A DNA stretch of 64,000 bases from Symsagittifera roscoffensis (GCF_963678635.1 NC_087065.1:43029430-43093429), one strand, 5' to 3'; shown: positions 1 through 11,355, counted from the stretch's first letter. Numbers and translations are program-made. The notes: generated from the letters alone by a model not told the origin.

Positions 1-1225
1 ATTTTAATACTCATCTTGAGAAAGAAGATAATTTTTGCAAATTAGAGATCAATTTGAGCGTCAGCGGAAACCGATTTGCTCTCCCGCACCTCAAGTTTAG
101 TAACTTTACTCATTACAGAAGTATTGCGGGATAGTTTCACTGAAGTCTAAGTTCAGCGGAAAATCGCTTCAGGCAGAAATATAGTGTTTGTAAGAATCTA
201 CTAAAAGCCAGAATCTTTTTTTGCTAGAAGTTAAATTTAATTTGTAAACTTGATAGATCAGCGCAACTCGCTTCCCATCTGTAACCTTTTTCATAACATT
301 GGTAAAAAAGTTTATAATATTGATACAATTTTGCGTTAAATTCAAGATCAGCGGAAAAATTGCTTCACTTGAACAACATAAAGAGGTAATTGAAAATAAC
401 AAAAAGAAAGATAGACTGACCCCGGTCATCACATTTGTGATAGAAATTAGCAAAAATTGCCTATCCCTTATCTTATGTAACCCTAGACTTGTGAAGTTTT
501 TTTTTTTAGTTTTTGTGGCTTTTGTTTTTTTGTTTACGACATAAGCATAATAATAATTCGTTTTAATGTGAAAAGCGCCACGGAAATTTGCTAATTTTTA
601 TGATTTTTTCATTTTATACCATAATTGGCCCAATTTGAGTTTTTTGAGTTTCAGCGGAAAATCGTTTTGAACTCGATATCTTATTCTGTTTGAATCAATT
701 TTTCTTCATTCTTGCTGTTGTGATGTGTTGTTTTTATTGTTAACTAATGTATAATTTTAGCCTGACAAAATCACGAAAAATTTAGATGTCTAACCTGAAA
801 GGTAGATATTAGGATCCGAATTTTTTTTCTTGTTTCAATCGATTTTTTTCATAATAAACTTGATAGAAACCTCAGTACAAAAAGAAAATAGAAACAATGT
901 TAACTTCTATCCAAAATCAATGAATTTTTTTTAACATATCAGTAAAATTCAACAAAGCATGTTAGTGTGAATAACTTACATCACTGAGGAAAGTAAATAT
1001 TAACAAATGAGTTGTTTTAGTCTTCGATATAACTAAACACACATATCACAAAATTAAAGAACATGCTGAAAACTTAAATAACATAAATTTGATCTAAAAG
1101 ATAAGTTGATTACACTGAGTACCCGACAACACTGATTGATGTAGTTTAAACACGAAGACTTTCTAACAAAAGATAAGAGTAACGTTGTACCAGCAACACG
1201 ACAGCGTCACTTACAAATTAACAAG
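1..1225. other. Intergenic, no gene seen
   Basis: AT-rich. The words AGCGGAAAAATCG and TCAGCGGAAA recur near 61, 155, 350 and 651, hinting at an old diverged repeat. Short open frames on both strands look random. Confidence 0.5.
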
Positions 1226-2140
1226 AACTAGTTACTTAATACAGGGACTGTGTTAATTGTTTTTGTCTGCTCTGGAGACAAATTGGCAAAGAACTTAGCC
1301 GATTTCTCATCACGATAGCAATGTTTCGCTTGAAAGAGTTTGCACTAGACGAAGTTCTCCCATTTGAGTGCCGACTTGGTTTTTATGAATGGGTTTTTCA
1401 AGAGCGAGTACATCTTTTGGTGATTTCACCTGAGTCCATCTTTTGTTGCTTGCATCGTTTTCGTCAGAGCAAAGAACAAATATACAGCAGTTGTTCGTAG
1501 AAAACGCTTAATTTCGTGAGTGAGATGTTTTTAAAAATCATCTCATTTTTTTATCCTCATTTTTCAAATTTTTTCGATTGCGGTACACATCATCTTGAAC
1601 CTTCAACTTAATAAATTTTTAATACAGTCTGGCATGAAGCCACCGTGCAACTCTCTGCGAGTAGGCAACACGTAATGAGCCTCCATGCCAGTATGAGTGA
1701 CATCAACATTCAAATGTTTTTTTTTACAAAACCAAATAACGTTTCTCGCCAAGTTTTTTTTCGGTTTTTGCATCAAAAGGTGTATTTTTTATGGACCACA
1801 GAATCCTTTCTGGAAAATTTTTCCTGATCTTTCAACCGCTTGTGGAGGTCTCACAGGAAGCCATTAGTTTATCAAACCTGTCTGTGTTGTCCAACTGATT
1901 TTTGTTTTTCTTCGTAGCCAAAAACTCCAACTTTTTTCTTGTGCTGGCAGCATCAACACTCAGAATCCTCGCCCAAAACTACCCTCTGCGCCGTTGCTAC
2001 ACTAGATTCGCTCACAGCATTCATTAGTAATCAAATAATTCGGGTACTCAATGGTAATAATCACAAAAAAGAACTAGAATCTTTTTCTCAAATTCTGCCG
2101 AAACTCAGTTCATTTCTCATTCAAAACGCTGCTTAAAAGC
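1226..2140 (-). other. Stop-poor island, possible coding fossil
   Basis: Richer in G+C than the flanks, with several protein-like open stretches: on the minus strand 1603-1713 (NVDVTHTGMEAHYVLPTRRE...) and ~1321-1508 (SDENDASNKRWTQVKSPKDV...), on the plus strand a 59-codon frame at 1321-1500 starting MFRLKEFALDEVLPFECRLG. No single frame spans the island and no domain is recognised. A decayed transposon gene is the likeliest reading if it is real. Confidence 0.3.
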
Positions 2141-2324
2141 GCAATCCAAATGCGCAGTCTGAAAAAAAAGCTAAAGAATTAGTTCAAATTCAAAGCGACC
2201 GTTTCGCAGACACTCATTCTCTATCTAACCGGAATACAGACTTTTTTCGGGTTAACAACTAAATTGACAGAATCTTTTGAATAATTTTACCTTTGCTTCG
2301 TATGAACTAAAAAATCAGACTTTA

Positions 2325-2500
2325 ATTCTTCCTTGTGGCAAAAAGGTTGCGCATCTGTCTTTAAAGATAAGGGTCATTAGTTCGAATCCGACCAGGACCT
2401 GTTTTTTTCGAAAGCGGAAAATAGTCGGCTCGTCAAAAAATATTCTTCTGGTTGTCTGCTTTTTACATCGGCTTAGTTTCCACAGTACCAGATTTGCCTA
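2325..2500 (+). mobile_element. tRNA-derived SINE, copy A
   Basis: A-box-like TGGCAAAAAGG, an anticodon-arm-like CTGTCTTTAAAGATAAGG, and B box GTTCGAATCC, then GACCAGGACCTG and a non-tRNA tail ending GTCTGC..CGGCTTAGTT. The tRNA part is closest in style to Lys tRNA but is not a gene: arms do not pair fully. Confidence 0.6.
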
Positions 2501-2689
2501 AAGTTTTAGCAGTGTACTCAAATAAAAAAACTTTTAAATAAATTCCGGGGTTGGGCAAGTAATTGAGTTCCAAGAAGTTTTGCCTATTTTTTTTTGGTAT
2601 TTTTCAAATTTTTTTCACGTTGTTCATTAAAAGTTTTTGAAAGTTCTTTTCTTTATAAATTTAAAGAGTGATCAGGGTAGTTTTGCAAG

Positions 2690-2840
2690 GATTTGTTTCA
2701 GTGGTAACAATCATGCTTGAGAAGACAAATCACAGAAGTTTGATTCAAGTCAGGACCTGTTTTTTGTGGAAAATTTTAGAGTTTCGTGTCTGCCGTCTTC
2801 TCGTCGTCTTAGGTCCCACCACAGATAATTTCGGCTTCTT
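2690..2840 (+). mobile_element. tRNA-derived SINE, copy B (decayed)
   Basis: TTTGATTCAAGTCAGGACCTG followed by a TTTTTTGTGGAAAATTTTAG stretch and TGTCTGCCGTCTTCTCGTCG align with copies A and D/E; the B box is mutated (TTTGATTCAAG). Confidence 0.5.
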
Positions 2841-3904
2841 TTCAGCATTTTGAAAGGTTTGTTTAAAGTTTTTTTATGATGCAGCTAATTTTATTCCAGA
2901 ATTTTTGTTTTGCAATTTTAACACTTTTTTTGAAAAAAAAAGATGTTTTGATATTTTTTTCTTAAATTTTTTCATTTGTCTTTTCATTTGCTGGTAATCA
3001 TAACCATTCAATTTTTGCCTTTCAAGTGATGCGAAGCTACGCTTCACGGCTGCGTAGAAAATCATAACAGAAGTTGATTATTTACGATATGTTTGAATTT
3101 ACTTTTTTTAGTGGATTTTTAGCATAACTTTTGACTTGAAACAGTTCAAAATGTATTGATTTTTTCCAGCCACCCTCTAGGGGTAGGCAGGAACTATTTT
3201 TTTGTGATTTGTTGATTTTTTTAAGCTGATTTGGGCTGTTGGGGAAAACATGTTGGGGATCAAGCGTGGCTTAAACTTGTAGCTGCTACAGCCGTGATTC
3301 AGATTATTCAAAAATTAGCAAACATTTGTGTCAATAACGAGTAAAACTGGTCTAATTTTTTTCCTTTCTGGGCTGAATTAGGTAAAAGCTGACAGAATTT
3401 TGATTAGAGGCTGGAATTCAAAATTAGGTCTTCTACAATTTTAACTTTAATATAGCTAAAAGTCTAGTAACATCAGCTAAAGTCAATTGCCCCTATTACA
3501 AACTGAAAAAAGCAGGAAATTTTTTTTGCATCATTTTTTTTTTCAATTTGATCTATGATCAGTATCAGTTCGCTAGGAATTTTTGGTACTTAATGCACAG
3601 AAAACGGCTATGCTTTCCAAAACTTTTTTTACTTTAAAAAGATTTAAGTTTAGCCTATTTGATCCTGTGTTCTTCTGCTGGCAAGTTTTTTGAATAGTCT
3701 TACCCTGCTATTAAAAACCGGGGCTGATTCATAAGGAACGTCATTGCGCGAAGAAAAAGCTTAGTTTTTACCCTTGCGACAAGCAAAGGTATTTTAATCG
3801 GATACCAGTTTGTTTCCACGTGAAAAACTATGTTCACAGAAGGGTCAAATTTAGTAATAGAAAACTTATGCTCAGTTCATTATAAATTCATTTTTTTGTA
3901 TCTG

Positions 3905-4075
3905 GGATTTTTATTCTGGAGTTAGTGAATTTGCCTGGGACGTCAAAGTTCCTGTGTTTGAATCTGACAGGACCTCTTTTTTTTTCAAGTGGGAGTTATT
4001 TGTTTAAAAAATTTTTTGTCTCTATATTTGCCTGCTTATGTTTTGTTGGCTTATATGCCACATCGTAGAAATAGT
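3905..4075 (+). mobile_element. tRNA-derived SINE, copy C
   Basis: TGTTTGAATCTGACAGGACCT, then TTTCAAGTGGGAG and TTGCCTGCTTATGTTTTGTT, GGCTTATATGCCACATCGTA. The tail matches copies D and E closely. Confidence 0.58.
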
Positions 4076-4079
4076 TTTT

Positions 4080-6320
4080 TTTGCGTTACACAGGTCACAT
4101 TGTAGTTGCTTTTAGTCTTTTCAATTACTTCTGCTGATTGTACTTTTCCTAACCTTGATAGATTTTCCTTTTTTAGGATTTTTTTTCGCTTAAAAAATTT
4201 ATTGTACCCGGCTGAATGATCTAGTTTTCAGTCGTATCTAGCGAAACAAGATTTTAATGCTCATCTTTGAATTGCATAAAAGTTTCAGACAAATTAGTTT
4301 TTTTTGTCAGCTCAATGATTTCGTCCCAGTTTTTGTCGGTTCACTGACCGGGTATTTGATTTCTGTATATTGTTGGTAGATTTTAGGTACTTTTTTCATT
4401 TTTAAGCGAGGGTAAATATAGTTAATTATTTCCTGAATTTTAAACGCGCCTAAATTTTCTATTAGAAGGTTAAAAACGGTTGCATTAAAATATTCTATTT
4501 TTTTCGGTGCAAGGTTTTTGATTTATCTAAAAGTGCGTAGAATAGGTTTGAATTTTAATTTATTGGTGTGTTTTAAGATCAGAATTTTTGGCTTGACTAT
4601 TTTGTCTACAAAGATACATGGCGAATGTCGCACGATATTCAGGATTGTGATTTTTCCAGCTAAAATTTTCAAAAAATGTTTGTCCGAACAAAATTATTTT
4701 CAGTTTTTCTGCAAGTTATTAATGGAATTTTTTAAAAACTTCAGCATTCAATTTTTTGTTTCATTTTAATCTAAGTTTATAGCAAATTTTTCCTGTAGGT
4801 TTTGTGAGTTGTTTGGTTGCATATTTTATGAAAAGCTTTTGAGTACACAGTTTTTTTTCCGATGCCAAAAAGTTTTTCGCTTTTTGTTCGAGACACATTA
4901 TGTTTTGGCATTTTTCTGTGTTGCAATTGGTGCGAAGCTTGGCATAGCCTCTTTGCAATGTTCAACTTACTTTTTGAAGGTTTTTGCTCAACCATCTCAA
5001 TTTTTAGCATATCGTGTTTCTTTTTGAATGAAAATGGGCCGGCTAATTATGCTTCACTAAGAAATTAGGGATATCATAGTTTTGAATTTGTTGAATATGA
5101 AAAGGTTTTTGATGTGAGTTGGTGTATTTACCCAATTTTCTTGAAGAACCCTAACCTAGTTGAGATCCGAATACAGCCCTGTCCTCAGTATGTACGAGAA
5201 CCAAATTGACCACAACGTCCCTACAACTGGCCCCACTATCCTACCCCTACACCATTCTCTATCTTTTTAACTGTTCCCAGAGCACCTTTTTTTAAAATCC
5301 CAAAAGATTTTTGGCTTCGTTCGTGCGAATTTTCTGGGGCTAGGTTTGAGTATGTCAGGCGCGCCCCCTCGGGGCTTAAAACTACAACATTGAAATTTTT
5401 ATTTTTCTGAGAAAACAGGTACGATCTTGAAGCTACTAGCTGTTTAGTAGCGATAGTTTTTGGCATAATTAAATTTGGAAATTTGATTGAGTGTCCTGCG
5501 ATGAGTTAAGGTATTTTTTTTGGTCGGAGTTTGTTTCGCTAGTAGCTTGCTGCGCTGGGTATAATTAGGTTTTTAGCCGCTGCTTTAAAACGAAATTGGG
5601 CATTTTGTTACGAAATTCTTTTCAACTAGGATTGTTATGAAGATTAAAGGTCATACATAGGTTATCGGGTTCAGTATCGTCTTTACGCAATAATTCAGAC
5701 TTCAAGCGTAAACTGAAAATGTGGTTTCAGTGTCTAGTAAACCGTTCTAAAGCTGCTGCTTTTCAAACCAAAATAGAGCGAAGGAACGTTTCCGCAGACA
5801 TATTTACTAAATTTGAAACTTAAAACTTGTAAAAGACATTAGTTTGACAAAATCAAAATGCATGATAAGCTTTCCATCACCCGAGAATTGAAAAATTTAT
5901 TAAATATTGTATTTATAGTTTTTGATATCAAGGAAAAACATTAAGGGTCAATAAAATTGAAAACAGATATTACTGCACTATAACAAGAAGCACCTCTCTA
6001 TAGTTTTTTTGTTTTTTTTTCGCTTAAAACTTGTGCCAAAACTATCAATATGATGATACCTTACCTAGATTTTTTCAGAGAAGCCTACCGAGGTTAATTT
6101 AGCCAAGGTTAACAAGAGAACTAAAATACAAACTGTTTTTTATATAATCAGCTTTGATAAAAGAACGTTATCAAAACCGACTGTTGTCAAACATTCGATG
6201 TTTTCATTGTTTTTTGTTTCTTGATGCCGGTCCTTGCTTGAAATTAGCTTTACGGTGAGCACTAAGATTAGCTGATGCTCAATCATTGGGAAGTTATTTG
6301 CTGCATACTTTGGTGGCGTC
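4080..6320. other. Intergenic, no gene seen
   Basis: Long T-rich tracts. A short minus-strand frame of 76 codons ending near 5236 is less AT-rich (around GGCGCGCCCCCTCGGGGC) but has no recognisable motif, splice context or repeat, so I do not call it. A hairpin-like GTGCGAAGCTTGGC at 4930 may be a relic of the GGCGAAGC hairpin family. Confidence 0.45.
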
Positions 6321-6321
6321 C

Positions 6322-6718
6322 CTCATGCTTGAAGGACCGAATGCTTGAAATTTATTTTAGCTTACTTTCAGCCAATCAGAATTGAGCATTCAAAATCTCA
6401 AGGTAAACCGTGAATATCTCAAAGTAAGAAAATAAATCCAGGCCATTAGTGTTTATACTGACCGATTAAATAATAAGCAGATGAGTTTTCAAGACTAAAA
6501 AATTCTTATGAACTTGAACTCATGAATCTTGATGTTTATCTGATTAGTATTGTGGTTGTAACCCTCAGTTTCTAATATTTTTGATTATTTTCCACTGATT
6601 TAAAACAATTTCTGTTAATATTGACTTCGATTTTGTGCGAAAGACATTTAGCCAATACGAACGCTTAGCGATTTTGATTGACTGAAACTTTTCAAGCATT
6701 CGGTCCTTCAAGCATGAG
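6322..6718. mobile_element. Foldback/MITE with perfect 29-bp inverted repeat
   Basis: Left arm 6322-6350 (CTCATGCTTGAAGGACCGAA...) and right arm 6690-6718 are exact inverses. Homology continues inwards imperfectly (TTCAGCCAATCAGAATTG against TTCAGTCAATCAAAATCG). The ~340-base centre has no coding sign. Confidence 0.75.
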
Positions 6719-7088
6719 AACCCTCCCCGCACACTTTGTTTGCAGTGCAATTTAAGTTGTTGCCAAGGTGAAATCAGGAGACAAAATCCGGGCATTATCT
6801 GTTTAATCCCTAATGGGTATCCAATTAGGCCTATGAGTTTTTTTCAGACCAATTTCGACTTCATACTAGACAGTTTGAACGAAATTTTTATTATCATCTT
6901 ATCGATATTGACGTCCTGAGCTCAAATTTAAAAGGATGATTGTCATGTAAGCCTTTTTTTAAAAGCCTATGTCTCGCTCGTGTTTGCGAAGTGCAGCTGC
7001 GCCTCTCTGTAAACGGTACATATATACATAATAGCTAACTTTAATAAGTTTTGTTGACCGTTCTATAGAAAGGTCGATCACACGCAAG

Positions 7089-7096
7089 CACGCACG

Positions 7097-7127
<31 letters not shown>

Positions 7128-7149
7128 ACGCACATACACACACACACAA
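7089..7149 (+). repeat. CA microsatellite
   Basis: Mostly pure (CA)n with a few G and T interruptions. It follows a 5' fragment of a HINE-1 element (TTCAGACCAATTTCGACTTC at 6846). Confidence 0.95.
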
Positions 7150-7507
7150 ACGAACAAACGAGGGTTACAATCATCTGCCATGTCAGTTCTTTTAGCCCCG
7201 TTATACGACTAGGTAGTAAACTCACTGATTATTTTCACTAATTTTGTCGGATGCCCTCCAAGAGAATAGCCTCACAAGATATCTGCTAATTAAAGTCCAT
7301 AACCAGCAGTAAAAAAAAAAACATTTATCCGTTGCATTGCTTTGGCACTACGTTTCAAGCGCATTCAATTGTCTCTCAATTGTGCATTCAATTTTCGGGT
7401 GTTTCGACCCGAGTTATTCTGATAAACCAACTCTTTGAATTTTTGTTTGAATTGTTTGCTGCCTTGATGCTAGCAGAGAAGCAGACTTCATAATAGTTAA
7501 TTCCAGA

Positions 7508-7609
7508 TTGCACTTTTTGACAATAAATTTGTATGAAAGAGTTCCTTTGACGCAAAAAGCAGAAAACAAAGCGTGGATGTATTTGCAGCACGTGTCTCTT
7601 TATCGCACG
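7508..7609 (+). other. Possible non-coding 5' exon of gene 1
   Basis: A strong donor (CACG/GTAAGC at 7610) ends a frame reading LYERVPLTQKAENKAWMYLQ. The next good acceptor is TTTAATTATTCAG at 7707. This frame cannot be joined to exon 1 without meeting TAA at 7746, so if it is transcribed it is either a 5' UTR exon or a chance open frame. Confidence 0.3.
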
Positions 7610-7751
7610 GTAAGCAACACTGTTACCAAATACTGTTCTGTACTACAATCTGATGATAAATATTTTGATTCTTGTTGCTTTCATCATATGGTAGTTTAAT
7701 TATTCAGATCTTGTCAAAATTAATTTTTGGTTGATTTTTGAGTCGTAAAAC

Positions 7752-7994
7752 ATGGTCAAAACTGTGTTTTTCTCGGTTCTGAATTCGCATAAAAATGTGG
7801 CGTTTCTGATCGACTGTTGTGATGGAAGCGTGAACAAATTCCCCTTCATCAGACGACAGCTAAAAGAAGAGGTTATTCAGAGGGAGGATGATGGATTGAA
7901 CCTGTTTGCCCTGAACTTCGCCAAATATGGAAATAGTAGTGTCGAGTGCTGGAGTCCCGAACCTAGATTCGCCAGCGTCGGAAATGTTGTACAG
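7752..7994 (+). CDS. Exon 1: start of vWA-like domain
   Basis: 81 codons ending CAG before the donor GTAGAT, phase 0. It carries the first vWA strand (VAFLID, residues ~16-21) and the helix after it. The usual second MIDAS serine position is Cys23 and the third is Gly25, so metal binding through a classical MIDAS is unlikely. No acceptor AG lies between the in-frame TAA at 7746 and about 7828, so no upstream exon can be joined in this frame and the ATG at 7752 is the best start. Confidence 0.85.
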
Positions 7995-10900
7995 GTAGAT
8001 AATACTTCAAATAAATATAATTTTGAAGCCCTGATATAACATTGAGCTTGACATAAATTGATTGAAAAAGATTGAAAACTTTGAAATGTAGAAGCTGATT
8101 TATCACGCAGGAGCAAATCGATCAAATGAATTGAAAAAAAAATAATAATAATAGTCTGATTTATTGTTCCAACCATTTGAAAATTGCAGAGGAACTTTGT
8201 ATTCGGGTGTGTTTGGTTTTGTTTCTTCTTCATGTACGACAAATAATCATCGGAATGGGTCGAGTTATATATCATATTAAAGACCTTTCAGGTGTGATTT
8301 GACGTGTTGAGAAAAACCGGTTTGAAGTTTTTGATTTTTGGTCTAATTTCGAGCTAATAGGGTCAATGTGCAGGCTTATAATAGCTTATCTAAGCTTAAT
8401 TTAAGCCGTAAAATTTCGTTTTACTCGTGCAAATTTAGTTTGTGGAGTTTCTAAGCGCCATTTTGTGAATCAAAACTTTCAAAAAGTTTTTGAATTTATT
8501 TTAAATTTTTATAATTTTTTTTTGCGTTTTTCTACAAAAACTGTTTTCCAATTGGCCTATTTGGTTGTGACTGTCGAATATGCCTATTTTTTTTCCATTG
8601 AGATCTTTTTATTACACCACACAGAAAAAAAAACATTAACTTGAAAAAAAGTAATTTTATTTAAGGTTATGGTCGGAGCATTGATATATTTGCACAGCAA
8701 CCGGCTATCCTTGTTTTTTGTCCTTGTTCAATTATTAAAATTTAAGCTGATTTTTGACCTGTTTGTTTATTTTTACAGGCTGCCCATTGGATCAACGATA
8801 GGGTAGGTTTGTCCAGCTTCGGCAGTCCCAAACTGATCCCAGCCATCACTCAGGTCGTCCAATCAAAACCCGACACGTCACCAGTTGATTGCATCACAGT
8901 CATCACTGATCACAGACCGCAAGAGTGCTTCGGTGATATCCTTCTAGCTCTAGAGGTCAGAGGTCAAATGATACCCTTAAACGTCGTATATCTCCATCAT
9001 ATTTCGAGCGAAGGCGACACTCTTGAATTTTACCGAAACCTGTGCTTGAAATCAGGAGGCGATCTGAAAGCAGTGGAACTTTCCTGTGAAGGCGACTTGG
9101 TAAATTGTGACGTAATTGTTGAAAACTCCAGGGCAAACGTAGTTCATAAGTTCACACCGTGTTTTCAATCCTGCTTCAACTGCTTGAAAGAAACGCAGAA
9201 AAATTGTATGTCTACTAGTTCATCCAGGAGCCCAAGCTATCGTGCGATAACCATGCAGGAAAGACCAAAGCCAATCCCAGTTCCGGCTATGGAACCTTAT
9301 TCAGGTCTGACCAAAAATGCGATAGTCTTGGCACGCAGAAACGAGTCAGATGGGTACTTCTATCTAGCGAAAGTACTGGACTCAAGTTTGGCTCATGAGA
9401 AGCTGGTTGAATTCCTAGAAACTCCTAGACCGGAAGTGACGAAGTGTTCCAATTATGACTTGATTAACATCCGAGAGGCAATGACATACTCGATGTTTCC
9501 TGGATCGAGAGTGCTCGGCAAAATCGACACCCAAAAGTGAATGAACTAAATTCTATTCGAAAAAATTAAAATAACATTGATATCGGTTTTCCAAAAAAAC
9601 TTCTCACTGAAATAAAATTTCCAAGGGCATGTTTGTTCATCAAGCGTTGAAAATATGCAGATATAAAAATATTGGATAAATTAAATGATATTTATTGAGT
9701 CCTAAATTTGTACCAACGATCAAAAGCTGTAATTATTTTATAGGTTCTGTCCTGGGACTGTTTTGCATGGATCATTGGACGCCTCTGCAGGCGAAGGTGC
9801 CAGAAAAACTCACGACAACCTTGTGATCGAGTATTGCAACGGTGAAATCATAGCGACGGCACCAAGCCGATTGGTACGCATACCCGAGTCGCAATTCTAT
9901 TGGCTGCAAAAGTTTTTCAATTCGACCAATCAATGTAGAGTTACCAGGGAGGATCTTGATATCAATGCGGCAACTGCACAGTTGGGATCGCGAAGACCTG
10001 AAACGGGAGTTAAGGCGAAACTGGACAGGTTTTTCGGAGACGAAGAACCGACTACATGGCATCGACATATGTACTCGCAGTTGCCTCACTACGACTTTGA
10101 CAGGGTGGGTTTCTAATTTTTTCTTTTCTATTTTTCAAATGATCATAGTTTCCTTTACAAATTACTGTTGGAATCTCACATAAAAATGGGACTCTGATTT
10201 GATACCACAGTTACCGCTTACTCGCAGCTAATCAAAAATTTCATTTTTTTTTTATTTCTGAGTTAATTGAATAAAATTACATCTTAAAGTTGGACGAAAA
10301 GTTATATATTTTTCTCAACTAGAACAAGTACGAGAGTGACAAGCAGTTGATTAAGTGGTACCAGGAGAGGTATCGGAAGCCAGTGTTTCTGGACTCTGAT
10401 TCAGAACCCGAGGAAGACACTTTTGAGTTCACTCGGCAGCCGAAGAAGCTGCAGTTGAGGCAGACGTGGCACGACCACTACCTCAGTCTGAGGAGGGCGG
10501 ACAGTGAGCGGGAGTGGTACAAGAAACTGCTCAAGAGGGAAAACGAAATCATGAGGTATGTTTGATCATGTGCAATTTGAAGTAGTACTTTATCATGCGT
10601 AATATGAAGTAGATTGGAGCGAGTATATTTGTATTTGATTTGACTAATTCGTCGTATCATTCTGAATCTTTGAAATTTAAGTTTTGCGTTGGTGCTATGA
10701 ATGAGGCAAAAGCTATCATTTTGAAAAGGAGTTCTTTTGAAGAACAATATACATTTAAAAATAATTACCATTATAGCTTATTTAGGCAAACGAGAAACAT
10801 TTTCCTGTTAAACCGCCATTCAGGATAATTGTTTGCTGTCGTTTGTTGCTTTTTTCGCAAAACCCGTTAACTGATTTAATGTAGACGCCGACTTACGAGA

Positions 10901-11206
10901 CGACCCAAAAGTGCCTTCGACGCTCCTCCGGCTCCATGGCGCCAGTGGCTGAAACAAGGACAGGAGCCGCCTGCAGAATACCAGAGGCCTCCAAGGACCA
11001 ACTTCGGAACCAACACAGATGACAGAAGTACTTCCAGACTAGGAATGCACATCATGCCCTCAAACAAGCATGACTCACTGTTTAAGACTCCGGGGGGCAG
11101 CCATGGTAGAGACGTGAGCGTGAAAAGATTGCTGATTCAGACCGACCCTAATAACCCTCCTGGGTCACGTGACCATACTGAAGCTATATACTCAAAGAGA
11201 TGGTGA
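7752..11206 (+). CDS. vWA-like + DUF4537 protein, C11orf16/VWA3-like (five-exon gene)
   Basis: Five exons (7752-7994, 8779-9536, 9744-10104, 10323-10555, 10885-11206) join in frame to 638 codons plus a TGA stop. All introns have GT..AG borders and all phases match (0, 2, 0, 2). Residues ~8-175 form a von Willebrand A-like domain: a beta-1 strand VAFLID, a later VITD strand and the strand MIPLNVVYL. The MIDAS DxSxS is not conserved; the sequence reads DCCDGS. Residues ~260-390, spanning exons 2 and 3, match the style of DUF4537, with VLARR..DGYFY, PGSRVL, FCPGTVL and VIEYCNGE. The C-terminus is basic and Trp-rich. C11orf16 and VWA3-type proteins of animals have this region; their biochemical role is not established, so I give no function beyond likely protein binding. 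Start: ATG in context AAACATGG, with an in-frame TAA six bases upstream. No helix-rich membrane segment or signal peptide is seen. Family assignment is from memory and moderately sure; the gene model is strong. Confidence 0.85.
7995..8778 (+). other. Intron 1 of gene 1, occupied by a HINE-like element
   Basis: GTAGAT ... TTTTTACAG borders. Most of its 784 bases (about 8163-8713) are a copy of repeat family HINE-2, also found near 42.7, 47.4 and 53.9 kb. The other three introns are short (207, 218 and 329 bases) and show no such insertion. Confidence 0.75.
8163..8713 (+). mobile_element. HINE-2 copy (Helentron-like, non-autonomous), in intron 1 of gene 1
   Basis: 5' inverted repeat GTTCCAACCATTTGAAAAT, 3' inverted repeat GGTCGGAGCA near 8675, then a decayed hairpin (TTTGCACAGCAACC) and the tail CTATCCTTG. 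The middle (AATAATCATCGGAATGGG, GAGAAAAACCGGTTTGAA, AACTTTCAAAAAGTTTTTG) matches three other copies in the window. No coding capacity. Confidence 0.75.
8779..9536 (+). CDS. Exon 2: rest of vWA-like domain and start of DUF4537
   Basis: Acceptor TTTTTACAG precedes GCT at 8779 in phase 0; donor is AAAA/GTGAAT at 9537, phase 2. Residues 82-333. The exon holds the predicted central and late vWA strands (CITVITD, MIPLNVVYL), a Cys-rich stretch with CFQSCFNCLK, a Ser/Pro-rich linker, then the first DUF4537 half (IVLARRNESDGYFYLAKV). Without splicing, the frame would stop at 9538 directly after the donor; joining to 9744 restores a DUF4537 continuation. Confidence 0.88.
9744..10104 (+). CDS. Exon 3: second half of DUF4537
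   Basis: Acceptor TTTTATAG at 9742-9743; the first G completes a Lys codon (AA+G) from exon 2, giving K-FCPGTVLHGSL. The Tudor-like signature continues with NLVIEYCNGEIIATAPSRLVRI. Donor is AGG/GTGGGT at 10105, phase 0. The exon is much richer in G+C than its flanks. Confidence 0.86.
10323..10555 (+). CDS. Exon 4: acidic then Arg/Trp-rich region
   Basis: Acceptor TTTCTCAACTAG, phase 0 start AAC AAG TAC; donor ATGAG/GTATGT at 10556, phase 2. It encodes an acidic run (DSDSEPEEDTFEF) and then a basic, aromatic helix-like segment with HDHYLSLRRADSEREWYKKL. No known catalytic motif is seen. Confidence 0.83.
10885..11206 (+). CDS. Exon 5: C-terminal coding exon and stop
   Basis: Too short in the ATG sense to stand out alone, but the acceptor TTTAATGTAG at 10881-10884 and phase 2 join it to exon 4, giving RRRLTRRPKSAFDAPPAPW and 106 open codons to TGA at 11204-11206. 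The tail is Pro/Arg/Gly-rich (WRQWLKQGQEPPAEYQRPP) and ends KRW. It continues the Trp/Arg-rich style of exon 4 and stays G+C-rich to the stop, which supports it as the terminal coding exon. Confidence 0.82.
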
Positions 11207-11355
11207 CGTAGAGTCATCGAATATCTATTCAGTAATTGTGTGTATTAGAGATACTCATTCTGTCATTCCGACTAAAAAAATTGTGATCTTGCGTTCAAAT
11301 TAAATAATAACTGTTTTCATCGTTTTCAGAGCTGCATTTCAAAAATGAAATCAAG

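Noticed and set aside
2325-2400. Possible tRNA-Lys gene
   Set aside because: A and B boxes are seen, but stems do not pair, the anticodon loop is damaged, and related copies show it to be a SINE.
6959-7225. Cys/Val-rich 88-codon minus frame
   Set aside because: It is a translation of the CA microsatellite with HINE and hairpin relics.
7877-8275. 132-codon minus-strand frame
   Set aside because: It runs across exon 1, the donor and the HINE-2 element in intron 1; composition and lack of motifs mark it as chance.
9772-10089. 105-codon minus-strand frame
   Set aside because: It lies opposite exon 3 of gene 1 and is a shadow of the real coding strand.
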